A stretch of 30,314 nt of DNA from DASTSN01 sp035549175 (GTDB lineage Bacteria > Bacteroidota > Bacteroidia > Chitinophagales > Chitinophagaceae). The translations under genes and the position numbers were made by a program. The stretch covers positions 1 to 30,314 of the forward strand of contig DASZRL010000089.1 of NCBI GenBank assembly GCA_035549175.1, read 5' to 3'. A model generated the notes under the pieces. It had not been told where the DNA came from, searched no databases, and saw nothing but the letters and a program-made list of their open reading frames with translations. Below, piece by piece: positions 8,347 through 16,563 of the stretch; position 1 is the first letter of the stretch; each line of letters opens with the position of its first letter.

Positions 8347-9075
8347 TCAGTTGTTTGGCGCCCCCGCCGCGATCCATTTCTGAATCTGGGCCAGTTGACA
8401 GTCTGACAATTTGTTTCCGTTCAAGGGCATCTGGACCAGGCCCGCTGCCCCGCTCACCGAACCCCATAACCTGCCGCTGGATACTTCCGCCTTGACGCCG
8501 GCATAGGAACTCAGGTCTACCCCGCCGGAGGCGTTCGTACTGTTATGGCAGCCCTGGCACTGGCTGGCCATCAGGGGCTGAATCGCCGCGCTATAGGTAT
8601 AGACCCCACTGTCACAAAGGTTCTGGCAGACGAGGTCCTTGGCGCCCTGCTGGATCCATTGGGAAATCAGGGCGAGCTGGCTGGCACTGGGTTTCGCATA
8701 ACCATTGGGAGGCATGGAGCCATCCGAAATAATGCGGTATAGCCGGCTCCTGGACGGATCGCCCGGGGTGACGCCACCGGTTTGCATGACGCTGGCATAG
8801 GATACCAGGGTGACGCCTTCCCGGTGGGAGGCATTGTCATGGCAACCCGGCTGGGCGCAGTAGGAGACCAGGATGGGAAGCACCTGTTGCTGGAAATACA
8901 CGTTGGAGGGATCGCAGCTGTCGGCCGTACTGCCGGTTCCGCCGCTTCCGCCGGTGCCTCCGGTACCTCCGGTGCTGTTGTCAATGGGAAACGGGATGGC
9001 ATGTTTACAGGAATCAGCCAGCAGAAGGCATAGGATACCGGTAAACAACGCCAGGACAAGGCGGTGTGGTTTCAT
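8347..9075 (-). CDS. Diheme cytochrome c-like lipoprotein
   Basis: 242 residues. The signal peptide ends ...LLLADSC, a loose lipobox with probable lipidation at Cys23, then a Gly/Thr-rich linker (residues 35-50). There are two cytochrome domains. Domain 1 has CAQPGCH (73-79), a CX4CH heme site rather than CX2CH, with a likely Met ligand at 121 in SMPPNG. Domain 2 has a canonical CQGCH (163-167) and Met206 in VQMPLNGNK. As I recall, CX4CH sites of this kind recur in Bacteroidota cytochromes next to this sort of gene. It is the first gene of the cluster; the 197 bp upstream (9076-9272) hold only a weak -7-like TATCTTTT near 9099-9106. Probable function: electron transfer at the periplasmic face of the outer or inner membrane. 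Confidence 0.85.
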   Translation of the reverse strand: MKPHRLVLALFTGILCLLLADSCKHAIPFPIDNSTGGTGGTGGSGGTGSTADSCDPSNVYFQQQVLPILVSYCAQPGCHDNASHREGVTLVSYASVMQTGGVTPGDPSRSRLYRIISDGSMPPNGYAKPSASQLALISQWIQQGAKDLVCQNLCDSGVYTYSAAIQPLMASQCQGCHNSTNASGGVDLSSYAGVKAEVSSGRLWGSVSGAAGLVQMPLNGNKLSDCQLAQIQKWIAAGAPNN

Positions 9076-9272
9076 GTGCAGGCAGTTTGTTTACATTAAA
9101 AAGATACCAGTGTCTCCGGGGTGGTTGGGTGGGGCGGCTGGTCGATCTGTTAAGCATTCCCTAAATGAACCAGGGTGATCCGGGAATTCGCCGAAACGAT
9201 GTTGCAACACGAATTCAATGCTTCCTGCTGATAAATCAAGAACTGAACCAAAATCCGGTTTTAGAAAAAAAA

Positions 9273-12200
9273 TTATTGTAACCCGTGTACGGGGGCAGGA
9301 CCCTCGAGGCCGGCCGGCCTATTTTTCCGGGAATAGGCGTGGGCCAGGCGACGGGTTTTGCGGGAGGCATGCTTAAGCCCGGTGGCATGGCCGATGCCGT
9401 TCAGGGTGATCTTGGCCAGGTAATTGAAGAAGGACCGTTCGCGGTACCGTTCAAAATAGATGGAGGCCGGACGGCTGTCGTTACGTTGCCGGAGCAGGAA
9501 GGTATTGACCAGGAAAGACCGGAATCCCCGGGACCGGGCAGCCCGTCCGGTGGTGTCCCGGCCCTTCAGCAGGCTGAGGTACAGGTGGTGAAAGGGCATC
9601 CGGAGAACCCCCACGGCCACGTATTCGTCGGCTAGGGCCTCCAGGTACAGACTGTCCAGGTATCCTGAACGAATCTTCGCGGAAACGGCCGGTTCCAGCA
9701 GGGGATTGATCTGCCGCAGGTCCGCCGCAGGCATCCTGATTCGCAGGCGGATGCCGGCCAGCGAGTCCCCGTAGGATTCCCGGGCATCCAGCCGGACCGG
9801 CAGGCCGGCAAGGATCCGGCCCTCGGCCGTAAGCTGCAGGCTGTCCGAGGGATGCAGGCTGGTATTTCGTATATGGGTCAGCGTGGCTTGCAGCTGCTCA
9901 ATGGGCAGGGTGCCGGCCACCGGCCGGGCCCCATAAAACTGGGTGTACGTTACCCGGCCATCCAGCAGTTCCAGCGTATCCAGGCTGACAGCCTGGCTCC
10001 ATTGCTGCAGCAACCGGGTTGGAAGCCATTTTATTTTTCCTCCCTGGAATGGCTTGCGTGTATCCCGGTAGGCCAGGATCACGGGATGGCGGATAACCAG
10101 GCTGCCTGCCTGCAACCTGTTGTGCCGTAGGTAACCCGCCAGGTTAAACCGGCCGAGCCGCGTGGCCTCCGCCTGGACGCGGATGTCATCTACCTGGTAG
10201 GGATAGGAGTTGATGCGGGCCTGCCGGTCGACGCGGGGTGCCAGCGAAAAGGAATCCAGGCTCAGGCTGCCGGATTGCTGGTGGTAGGTAAGCCCGTACC
10301 AGAGAAGCCGGCTGACCGAATCGCTCCAGGTTCCCCGGACGGGACCTAAGACAAAGCCGGGGTTGTTTTCCAGCAGGTAGGCTAGGTCCCCGTTCCGGTC
10401 TGCGGTAAAGTGCATGCCCCCGAGCCGCATAGCCTCAATTTGCAGAACGCCCTGCCTGCCTGTGGTCAGGGGGGTAATATCCTGCAGCCTCAGGTCCTCC
10501 AAATCACCTGACAGCGTCCACCTGGAGACGGAATCGGGCCGGTTTGCCAGGATGCGGGCGGCTTCCAGCAGAACCGGTCCGCCGCTAACCTGACGCAACC
10601 GCCCGGACGGTGCCTGGAGGGCAAACCCGCTGGACCGAAGGTGAAGTCCGCCGAGGCTGAAGGAAGCGGAGGCCCGGCTGGTCCCGATGCCGGTGATCAT
10701 CCACTGGTCGGATGAATCGGCAGGCCCGGCAGCCGGAAAGGAAAACTGAAGATATCCGTCCCGGGATTGCCGGCGCACACTGACTACCGGGCTGGTAAGC
10801 AGGATCCGGTCGATCGACAGGTCGGGCAGGCGGGGTATCACCCGCCGGGTGCTGTCGCCGGGCTGGATAGAAACCGTGATCTCAGGCTGATCGATCCGGA
10901 TCTGTCCCAGGTTCAGGTTCCCGGAAAACAGGTCCTGCAGGGCCGGCGTCCAGCTGATCCGGCCTGCCGCAGCTTTCATCCGCAGGGCGGGTCCGTCGGC
11001 TTGCAGGTCGACACGGGATAACCGGGAGGGCTGCCCGTCGGCGATGGCAAATTCGCCTACGCCTACCCGCAGGCTCCCCCGTTCCAGGCGCAGCGGGCCG
11101 CCTTCGCTGCGGAATCCTGCCACCGTGGTCCGCTGGCCGGCCGGCTTCAGGACGCGCTCCATAGTAAATTGACGAAAGAAGGCACTGAGGGATTGGGTAG
11201 AATCCTCCAGGATAAACTGACTGTTTTCGCCCCGGACATCCCGCAGGGAAATCGAGGTGCGCGAGGGCTGCCTGGGCCGGGGAAAGCCCGACAGGTGGAT
11301 AGTGGCCTGGTTCCACTGCAGGCCTTCCACGCTGATACGGCGTGTACTGTCGTTATAGTAAAGCTCGTTCATGAATACGTCGCGGGCTGTGGCGGTCACC
11401 AGGTTGGCGGAATCACGGACAATCAGTTCATCGGCCGCCAGCTGCTGGTCCTGGCCGGTAAAGCGTACATTTTTCATTTCCGCATGGAGATCATTGAGCA
11501 GGATCGTACCATGGCCGAACTGGAGCCGGTCAAAGGATTGTTGCAGGGAGGAGATGCTGCGGGACTTCAGCAGGGCATTGCTGGAAACCAGGATATTGGC
11601 ATGCTCAAGGGCCACCTGGGTCCGGCGGTCGAGCTGAAAATTTAGCTGGCCGTCAAGGACTTCCAGCTGCCGCAATTCCATGAGGTTATCAATGGTTCCG
11701 AGGGCCCGGAACAGGGTCAGTTTCTGCCCGCTGGGACGGGGCCGCAGACGCCGGTAGGTCATGACCGGCTGGTACAGGATAGCGCGTGAGGCCTTGATGT
11801 TCCGGTTGAACAGCAGCTCATCCCAGGAGAGGTTTTCCAGTTCGAAGCGGGGAACCCGGTAGTTCCGTTCAATGTCAACGGGACGCTTCCCGTGCAGGGT
11901 CTGAACAGAAAAATTACTCAGCTGAACCCGGTCATGGGAAAATTTCACGCTGTCGAAGCGAAATGACAGGGTGCTGTCCCGGCTGATCGTTTCATAATCG
12001 CGTATCGCTATGGCAAAACTTTTCAGGTGCAGCGGGGCGCGGGGATCGCCCCGGACGCGCAAATCAGCCATTTCCATATAGTCGTGCCGGGATGAAATGC
12101 TGGTCTGGTGCTCATTACGGCTGGCCACAATGTTTAGCGCGGCATCCGCGATCCGCACATATCCGAGTTGCAGGTCACCCGTCAGCGGCTGGATCAGCTG

Positions 12201-13157
12201 GCGGATGGTAGGCAGCGGGCTCCCCCTGCGGGGACGGCTTCGCAGGCCGATCCAGAGTCGGATGTCCGGCCGGGTACAGGCCACGGAATCGGCCTTGATC
12301 AGGCTCGTCCGGTACAGCGACTGGAAATCCACATTGGTAAGCCGCAGCGTATCAAAGAACACCGTAAAGGCAGCCCGGGTGCTGTCTGTCTTTTCCGCCG
12401 AAATAGTACAACTATCCATTTCAATCTGCTGCCGGCGGATATTGATCCGGAACTGGCGGAAGGCGATCTGGTGACGGCCGTCCGGCAGGCGGATCTGCTG
12501 GTGATGGGTCCGTAATACGAGGTTGTCACTGTACAGGTATTTGTCCGGCGCGGCAATCCCGGATGAGTCCGGCTCCCGGTTATCAATCAGGAAGTCAATA
12601 TGGGTGATTACCACGGGGAGGCGACCGGGTTCCATCCGGTTCTGGATGGAGAACCTGCCCTCCTGGATCCGGAATTGCTGGACACCGAGGATGGCGAGGC
12701 CTTCATTGATCGAATGGTAAATACGGCCCATTTCCCGGGGAATGGAAACCTCGCTGCCCTGGGTGGAATCTGCCGGTCGCAGCCGGACGGCCTCTATGTC
12801 CGGGCGGATCAGGGCCAGCGAATCGATGGAGAGCTTTCCGCGCAGTACCAGGTCCCAGAAGGAATGCAATTCCAGCCGGAGCCGCGCGACGCGGAACCGG
12901 TAGAAGGAAGGTGCGTTCAGCGAATCCGGCGTATAAAAGAGGGCATTCTGCAGCTCCATGCTGCGGCTGAAATAGTTGAACCGGAATTTTTTGAGTTTGA
13001 GGTTTACCTTTCCGTTTGAGCGGGCATCCACGAGTTCCTCAATCACTTCCTCGGCGTGGGTACGGAACCAGAAATGGAATGCGGTCAGCAGCACCGCCAG
13101 AACCAGGCAGGCTGATCCGAGCAGTTTGATCCACGGTTTTACCGACAGCTTTGTCAC
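9273..13157 (-). CDS. Large AsmA-like / bridge-type envelope protein
   Basis: 1294 residues starting at a GTG (13157). Residues about 10-30 form one N-terminal membrane anchor (LLGSACLVLAVLLTAFHFWF). The start of the periplasmic part, with VNLKLKKFRFNYFSRSMELQ and then a VARLRLELHSFWDLVLRGKL segment, is the typical opening of AsmA/DUF748-type proteins. The remainder is a long run of short beta strands (SIDSLALIRPDIEAVRL-like repeats) ending in a basic tail. AsmA-like and TamB-like proteins form elongated grooves thought to move phospholipids between membranes; assigning that role here is inference from architecture. It lies 61 bp downstream of metG on the same strand, so it may be read through from the metG promoter. 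I see no frameshift along its length. Confidence 0.75.
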   Translation of the reverse strand: MTKLSVKPWIKLLGSACLVLAVLLTAFHFWFRTHAEEVIEELVDARSNGKVNLKLKKFRFNYFSRSMELQNALFYTPDSLNAPSFYRFRVARLRLELHSFWDLVLRGKLSIDSLALIRPDIEAVRLRPADSTQGSEVSIPREMGRIYHSINEGLAILGVQQFRIQEGRFSIQNRMEPGRLPVVITHIDFLIDNREPDSSGIAAPDKYLYSDNLVLRTHHQQIRLPDGRHQIAFRQFRINIRRQQIEMDSCTISAEKTDSTRAAFTVFFDTLRLTNVDFQSLYRTSLIKADSVACTRPDIRLWIGLRSRPRRGSPLPTIRQLIQPLTGDLQLGYVRIADAALNIVASRNEHQTSISSRHDYMEMADLRVRGDPRAPLHLKSFAIAIRDYETISRDSTLSFRFDSVKFSHDRVQLSNFSVQTLHGKRPVDIERNYRVPRFELENLSWDELLFNRNIKASRAILYQPVMTYRRLRPRPSGQKLTLFRALGTIDNLMELRQLEVLDGQLNFQLDRRTQVALEHANILVSSNALLKSRSISSLQQSFDRLQFGHGTILLNDLHAEMKNVRFTGQDQQLAADELIVRDSANLVTATARDVFMNELYYNDSTRRISVEGLQWNQATIHLSGFPRPRQPSRTSISLRDVRGENSQFILEDSTQSLSAFFRQFTMERVLKPAGQRTTVAGFRSEGGPLRLERGSLRVGVGEFAIADGQPSRLSRVDLQADGPALRMKAAAGRISWTPALQDLFSGNLNLGQIRIDQPEITVSIQPGDSTRRVIPRLPDLSIDRILLTSPVVSVRRQSRDGYLQFSFPAAGPADSSDQWMITGIGTSRASASFSLGGLHLRSSGFALQAPSGRLRQVSGGPVLLEAARILANRPDSVSRWTLSGDLEDLRLQDITPLTTGRQGVLQIEAMRLGGMHFTADRNGDLAYLLENNPGFVLGPVRGTWSDSVSRLLWYGLTYHQQSGSLSLDSFSLAPRVDRQARINSYPYQVDDIRVQAEATRLGRFNLAGYLRHNRLQAGSLVIRHPVILAYRDTRKPFQGGKIKWLPTRLLQQWSQAVSLDTLELLDGRVTYTQFYGARPVAGTLPIEQLQATLTHIRNTSLHPSDSLQLTAEGRILAGLPVRLDARESYGDSLAGIRLRIRMPAADLRQINPLLEPAVSAKIRSGYLDSLYLEALADEYVAVGVLRMPFHHLYLSLLKGRDTTGRAARSRGFRSFLVNTFLLRQRNDSRPASIYFERYRERSFFNYLAKITLNGIGHATGLKHASRKTRRLAHAYSRKNRPAGLEGPAPVHGLQ

Positions 13158-13218
13158 CAGGGGAAAGGATTTGGGAGAAAATTACAAAAAATCACCCACT
13201 GCCGGGATGCCCATTCGC

Positions 13219-15333
13219 CTAGCTGACCCCGGCACCGGGGTTGATCACTTCTTCGGGCAGCACAAAATGCAGTTTTCCCGCGCTATCCTCGGCCATCAGG
13301 ATCATGCCGTTGCTTTCAATCCCGCGCATTTTGCGCGGCGCCAGGTTGGCTACCACGACCACCTGCTTGCCGGTGATCTCCTGGGGCTGGAAATGCTGGG
13401 CAATCCCCGACACGATCGTGCGCACCTCAAATCCCAGGTCGACTTCCAGCTGCAGGAGCTTGTCAGCCTTTTCCACCTTTCGCGCCGAAAGAATCTTCCC
13501 CACACGCAGGTCCAGCTTGGCAAAATCATCATACTGGATGACCGGCTTTCTCTCCACCGCCTTGTCGGCGGGCCCGGCGGCCGGCTGGGCCGGCGCCGGT
13601 TTCACCAGGCCGCTCTTCAGTTTTTCCACCTGGGCGGCTATTTCCTCGTCCTCGATTTTCCGGAACAGCAGTTCGGGCGCCCGAAGGCTGTAGCCCACGC
13701 TCAGCAAACGGGACTTGCCGGCATTTTCCCAGTCCAGCATTTTTTCCACCACCTTCATCATGGAAAGCATCCGGCGGGACGTGTTGGGCAAAAACGGATT
13801 GACCAGGATCGCCAGGTTGGCAGTCAGCTGCAGGCAAACATGCAGGCAGTTGTCAATGAGCAGCTGGTTGGCAGGTTGCTGGTCCAGGTTCCTGGCCAGG
13901 ATCCAGGGTTCCTTTTCCTGCATGTATTTGTTCCCTTTCCGGGCCAGCTCCATGATTTCAAAAAGGGCTTCGCGGAAACGGAACTGTTCAATGGCATGAC
14001 TCACGCGGTTAGCCGTGGCCCCGAATTCAGCCAGCAGGGTCTGGTCCGCGGCATCCAGTACCGAGGCGTGCAGGGGCGGCACTTTGCCCTGGCAGAGCTT
14101 GTGCATCAGCACAAAGGTCCGGTTCACGAAGTTACCGAAGATGGCTACCAGTTCGCTGTTGACGGCATCCTGGAATCCCTTCCACATGAATTCGCTGTCC
14201 TTGGATTCCGGGGCAATCTGCGTGAGGTAATACCGCAGCATGTCCACGCACTGGCCGCCTCCGTTCTCTTTCTTTACAAAGTCCCGGATGTAATCCCGCA
14301 TGTCGAGTTTCCAGTTGCGGCTGGTGCTCATTTTATCCCCTTCGAGGTTGAGGAACTCATTGGCGGGAACAAAGGAGGGCAGGATATTGCCGTGCAGCCG
14401 GAGCATGATCGGGAATATGATGCAGTGGAAAACGATATTGTCCTTGCCGATAAAATGCACCAGCTGGGTATCCGCGTCATACCAGTACGGTTTCCAGTCT
14501 TTCTGGTGGTCCATCGCCCATTGCCGGGTGGCGCTTATATAGCCGATCGGGGCGTCAAACCAGACATACAGAACTTTGCCCTGGGCATCTGGCAGGGGAA
14601 CGGGTATCCCCCAATCCAGGTCGCGGGTCACGGCCCGGGATTGCAATCCTCCGTCGATCCAGCTCTTGCATTGCCCCACCACCGTCGGGCGCCAGTCATC
14701 CTGGTGGGTCTCCAGGATCCACTCCCGCAGAAACGACTCATGCTTTCCCAGGGGAAGGTACCAATGCGTAGTCTTGCGCTTGACGGGAGGGTGACCGCTT
14801 AGGGTGCTGACCGGGTTGATCAGCTCGTCCGGGCTCAGGCTGCGACCGCAATTTTCACACTGGTCCCCGAAGGCGCGGTCACTGCCGCAGTTGGGGCAGG
14901 TGCCGCGGATATATCGGTCCGCCAGGAAGGACTGGGCCTGCTCATCGTAATATTGCTCGGTTTCGCGGGTCTCCAGGTCCCCCCGGTCATGCAGGTAGCT
15001 GAAGAACTCCCGGGCGGTTTCGTGGTGCAGGGCGGAACTGGTCCGGTGGTAAATATCAAAGCTGATGTCCAGGTCCTGGAAATCAGCCTTCATGGCCTCG
15101 TGGTATTTGTCGATTATGGCCTGGGGCGTGGTGCCTTCCTTTTTGGCCTGGATCGGAATGGCCGTGCCGTGCTCGTCGCTTCCGCAAACGAATACCACGT
15201 CCCGCCGGCAGGCACGCAGGTAGCGGACATAAATGTCTGCCGGTATATAGGCGCCGGCCAGGTGGCCGACGTGTTTGAGGCCGTTGGCATACGGCAGCGC
15301 GCTGGTTACTAGGTATCGTTTGGGTTGCTGCAT
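13219..15333 (-). CDS. metG: Methionyl-tRNA synthetase with C-terminal tRNA-binding domain
   Basis: 704 residues from the ATG at 15333. An in-frame ATG at 15423 lies on top of the promoter and adds 30 unlike residues, so it was rejected. The enzyme charges tRNA-Met with methionine in the cytoplasm. The HIGH-type motif is HVGH (21-24) in LPYANGLKHVGHLAG. A knuckle with four Cys (C146, C149, C159, C162) is the zinc site. The KMSKS-type loop is KMSTS (334-338). The last ~110 residues are the Trbp111/EMAP-like tRNA-binding domain (LDLRVGKILSARKVEKADKL and NLAPRKMRGIESNGMILM), joined by an Ala/Pro-rich linker. Length and domain order match the dimeric bacterial form usual in Bacteroidota. Confidence 0.98.
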   Translation of the reverse strand: MQQPKRYLVTSALPYANGLKHVGHLAGAYIPADIYVRYLRACRRDVVFVCGSDEHGTAIPIQAKKEGTTPQAIIDKYHEAMKADFQDLDISFDIYHRTSSALHHETAREFFSYLHDRGDLETRETEQYYDEQAQSFLADRYIRGTCPNCGSDRAFGDQCENCGRSLSPDELINPVSTLSGHPPVKRKTTHWYLPLGKHESFLREWILETHQDDWRPTVVGQCKSWIDGGLQSRAVTRDLDWGIPVPLPDAQGKVLYVWFDAPIGYISATRQWAMDHQKDWKPYWYDADTQLVHFIGKDNIVFHCIIFPIMLRLHGNILPSFVPANEFLNLEGDKMSTSRNWKLDMRDYIRDFVKKENGGGQCVDMLRYYLTQIAPESKDSEFMWKGFQDAVNSELVAIFGNFVNRTFVLMHKLCQGKVPPLHASVLDAADQTLLAEFGATANRVSHAIEQFRFREALFEIMELARKGNKYMQEKEPWILARNLDQQPANQLLIDNCLHVCLQLTANLAILVNPFLPNTSRRMLSMMKVVEKMLDWENAGKSRLLSVGYSLRAPELLFRKIEDEEIAAQVEKLKSGLVKPAPAQPAAGPADKAVERKPVIQYDDFAKLDLRVGKILSARKVEKADKLLQLEVDLGFEVRTIVSGIAQHFQPQEITGKQVVVVANLAPRKMRGIESNGMILMAEDSAGKLHFVLPEEVINPGAGVS

Positions 15334-15392
15334 ACGTGCTGGAATTCCTGGTTTTTCCTCATGCCGGGCTGCAAGGAGGGCCGATAAAAGCG

Positions 15393-15424
15393 CAAAAATA
15401 CCGCAAAGCCGCCCATTACCCAAA
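15393..15424 (-). promoter_or_regulatory. Promoter of metG (Bacteroidota primary-sigma type)
   Basis: Reading the minus strand, TTTG (15424-15421), a 20-bp spacer, then TATTTTTG (15400-15393). This matches the -33 TTTG / -7 TAnnTTTG consensus fully. Transcription would start around 15385, giving a leader of about 50 nt to the ATG at 15333 and ruling out the longer in-frame start at 15423. Confidence 0.6.
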
Positions 15425-15534
15425 CCATCCGGCCTGATGGAATCCTTTCAGGCCCTGACCTTGATACAGGATTCGGGATTTATCCTGCCTGCCGGACAAA
15501 TTCTGATTAAATTAGAGCCTGCGTATCCCGGAGC

Positions 15535-16563
15535 ATGAATAGAGATCAATTCCTGAAAACAACGACCGGCCTGCTGGCCCTGACCGGCTGGACGGGGTTG
15601 CAGGCTGCTGCCTCCGGTGGCCGGCCGGCGGCCTCTCCCCGGATACCTCCCCATCTGCGTCCCGGACAGGTGATTGGCATTACCTGCCCGGCCGGCTATA
15701 TCACGGCCGAAGAAATTGCCCCGGCTGTCTCCCTGCTTGAAAGCTGGGGTTTCGTCGTGAAAACCGGGCAGACCCTCGGTGCCAGGGACTATACCTTCGG
15801 CGGAACTGATGCGGAACGTGCCGGTGATTTCCAGCGGTTCCTGGATGATCCGCAGGTGCATGCCATTCTCTGTGCCCGTGGCGGGTATGGTGCCGTGCGG
15901 ATCATCGACCGGCTCAACTGGGAGCGTTTTGTGCGTCACCCCAAATGGATACTTGGCTTCAGTGACATTACCGTTTTCCATGCCCACCTGAACCGCCGAC
16001 TGGGTATCGCCTCCCTTCACTGCAAGATGTGCAACAGTTTCCCCGTGGACTGGGCGGCAGCCGATGCGGTGCAGGCAGACAGCATCCTGTCCATCCGGCG
16101 GGCCCTTACCGGGGAGCGCCTGCATTATGAGGTGGCTTCCAACCCGTTCAACCGGCCGGGTACTGCCAGCGGCATCCTGGTCGGAGGCAACCTGAAGACA
16201 CTGGAAAGCCTCAGTGCCACGCCATCCGACCTGGCTACGGCCGGGAAGATCCTGTTCCTGGAGGATACGGGGGAATATGCCTACAGCATTGACCGGATGT
16301 TCTGGCACCTCAGGCGCAGCGGTAAGCTGGCCGGGCTGCGGGGGCTGATCCTGGGCGGATTCCGGATCAAAACGGATGCGGATACGGAGGATTTCGGACG
16401 AAGCCTCGAGCAGATCGTCCTGGACCAGGTGAAGCGCTACCGGTATCCTGTCTGTTTTGATTTCCCGGTAGGCCATCAAAAAAATAACTTTGCCCTCAAA
16501 TGCGGCGTCCTGCACCGGCTCGAGGTTGGCGCGGCGGGATGCCGGTTAACTGAACTGCGATGA
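15535..16563 (+). CDS. Exported LD-carboxypeptidase (peptidase S66)
   Basis: 342 residues. An N-terminal signal (FLKTTTGLLALTGWTGLQAAA, about residues 6-26) marks it as exported; the start resembles Tat-type leaders of this phylum but lacks a twin arginine. The S66 fold follows: LRPGQVIGITCPAG, ILCARGGYGAVRIIDRL, the nucleophile motif GFSD (Ser143), LEDTGEY (Glu243) and PVGHQKNN (His314). Spacing Ser-Glu-His (100 and 71 residues) is close to that of the Ser115/Glu217/His285 triad of Pseudomonas LdcA. The enzyme family removes the terminal D-Ala from tetrapeptide stems in peptidoglycan recycling. Its stop overlaps the next gene's start by 4 bp (ATGA). A weak -7-like TAAATTAG at 15508-15515 may drive it. 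Confidence 0.93.
   Translation: MNRDQFLKTTTGLLALTGWTGLQAAASGGRPAASPRIPPHLRPGQVIGITCPAGYITAEEIAPAVSLLESWGFVVKTGQTLGARDYTFGGTDAERAGDFQRFLDDPQVHAILCARGGYGAVRIIDRLNWERFVRHPKWILGFSDITVFHAHLNRRLGIASLHCKMCNSFPVDWAAADAVQADSILSIRRALTGERLHYEVASNPFNRPGTASGILVGGNLKTLESLSATPSDLATAGKILFLEDTGEYAYSIDRMFWHLRRSGKLAGLRGLILGGFRIKTDADTEDFGRSLEQIVLDQVKRYRYPVCFDFPVGHQKNNFALKCGVLHRLEVGAAGCRLTELR

Noticed and set aside
9184..9216. Inverted repeat GAATTCG...CGAATTC downstream of the AsmA-like gene
   Set aside because: Only 7 bp arms with a 19-nt loop and no T-run; too weak to call a terminator.
12976..14802. A 608-codon open frame on plus, antisense to metG and the start of the AsmA-like gene
   Set aside because: metG is unmistakable on the other strand; the antisense translation is low in hydrophobic core pattern and His/Gln/Gly-rich, as expected from GC-biased codon use.
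15334..15423. N-terminal extension of MetG to an upstream ATG at 15423
   Set aside because: The extension overlaps the -33/-7 promoter and does not resemble MetG; the family start at 15333 fits.
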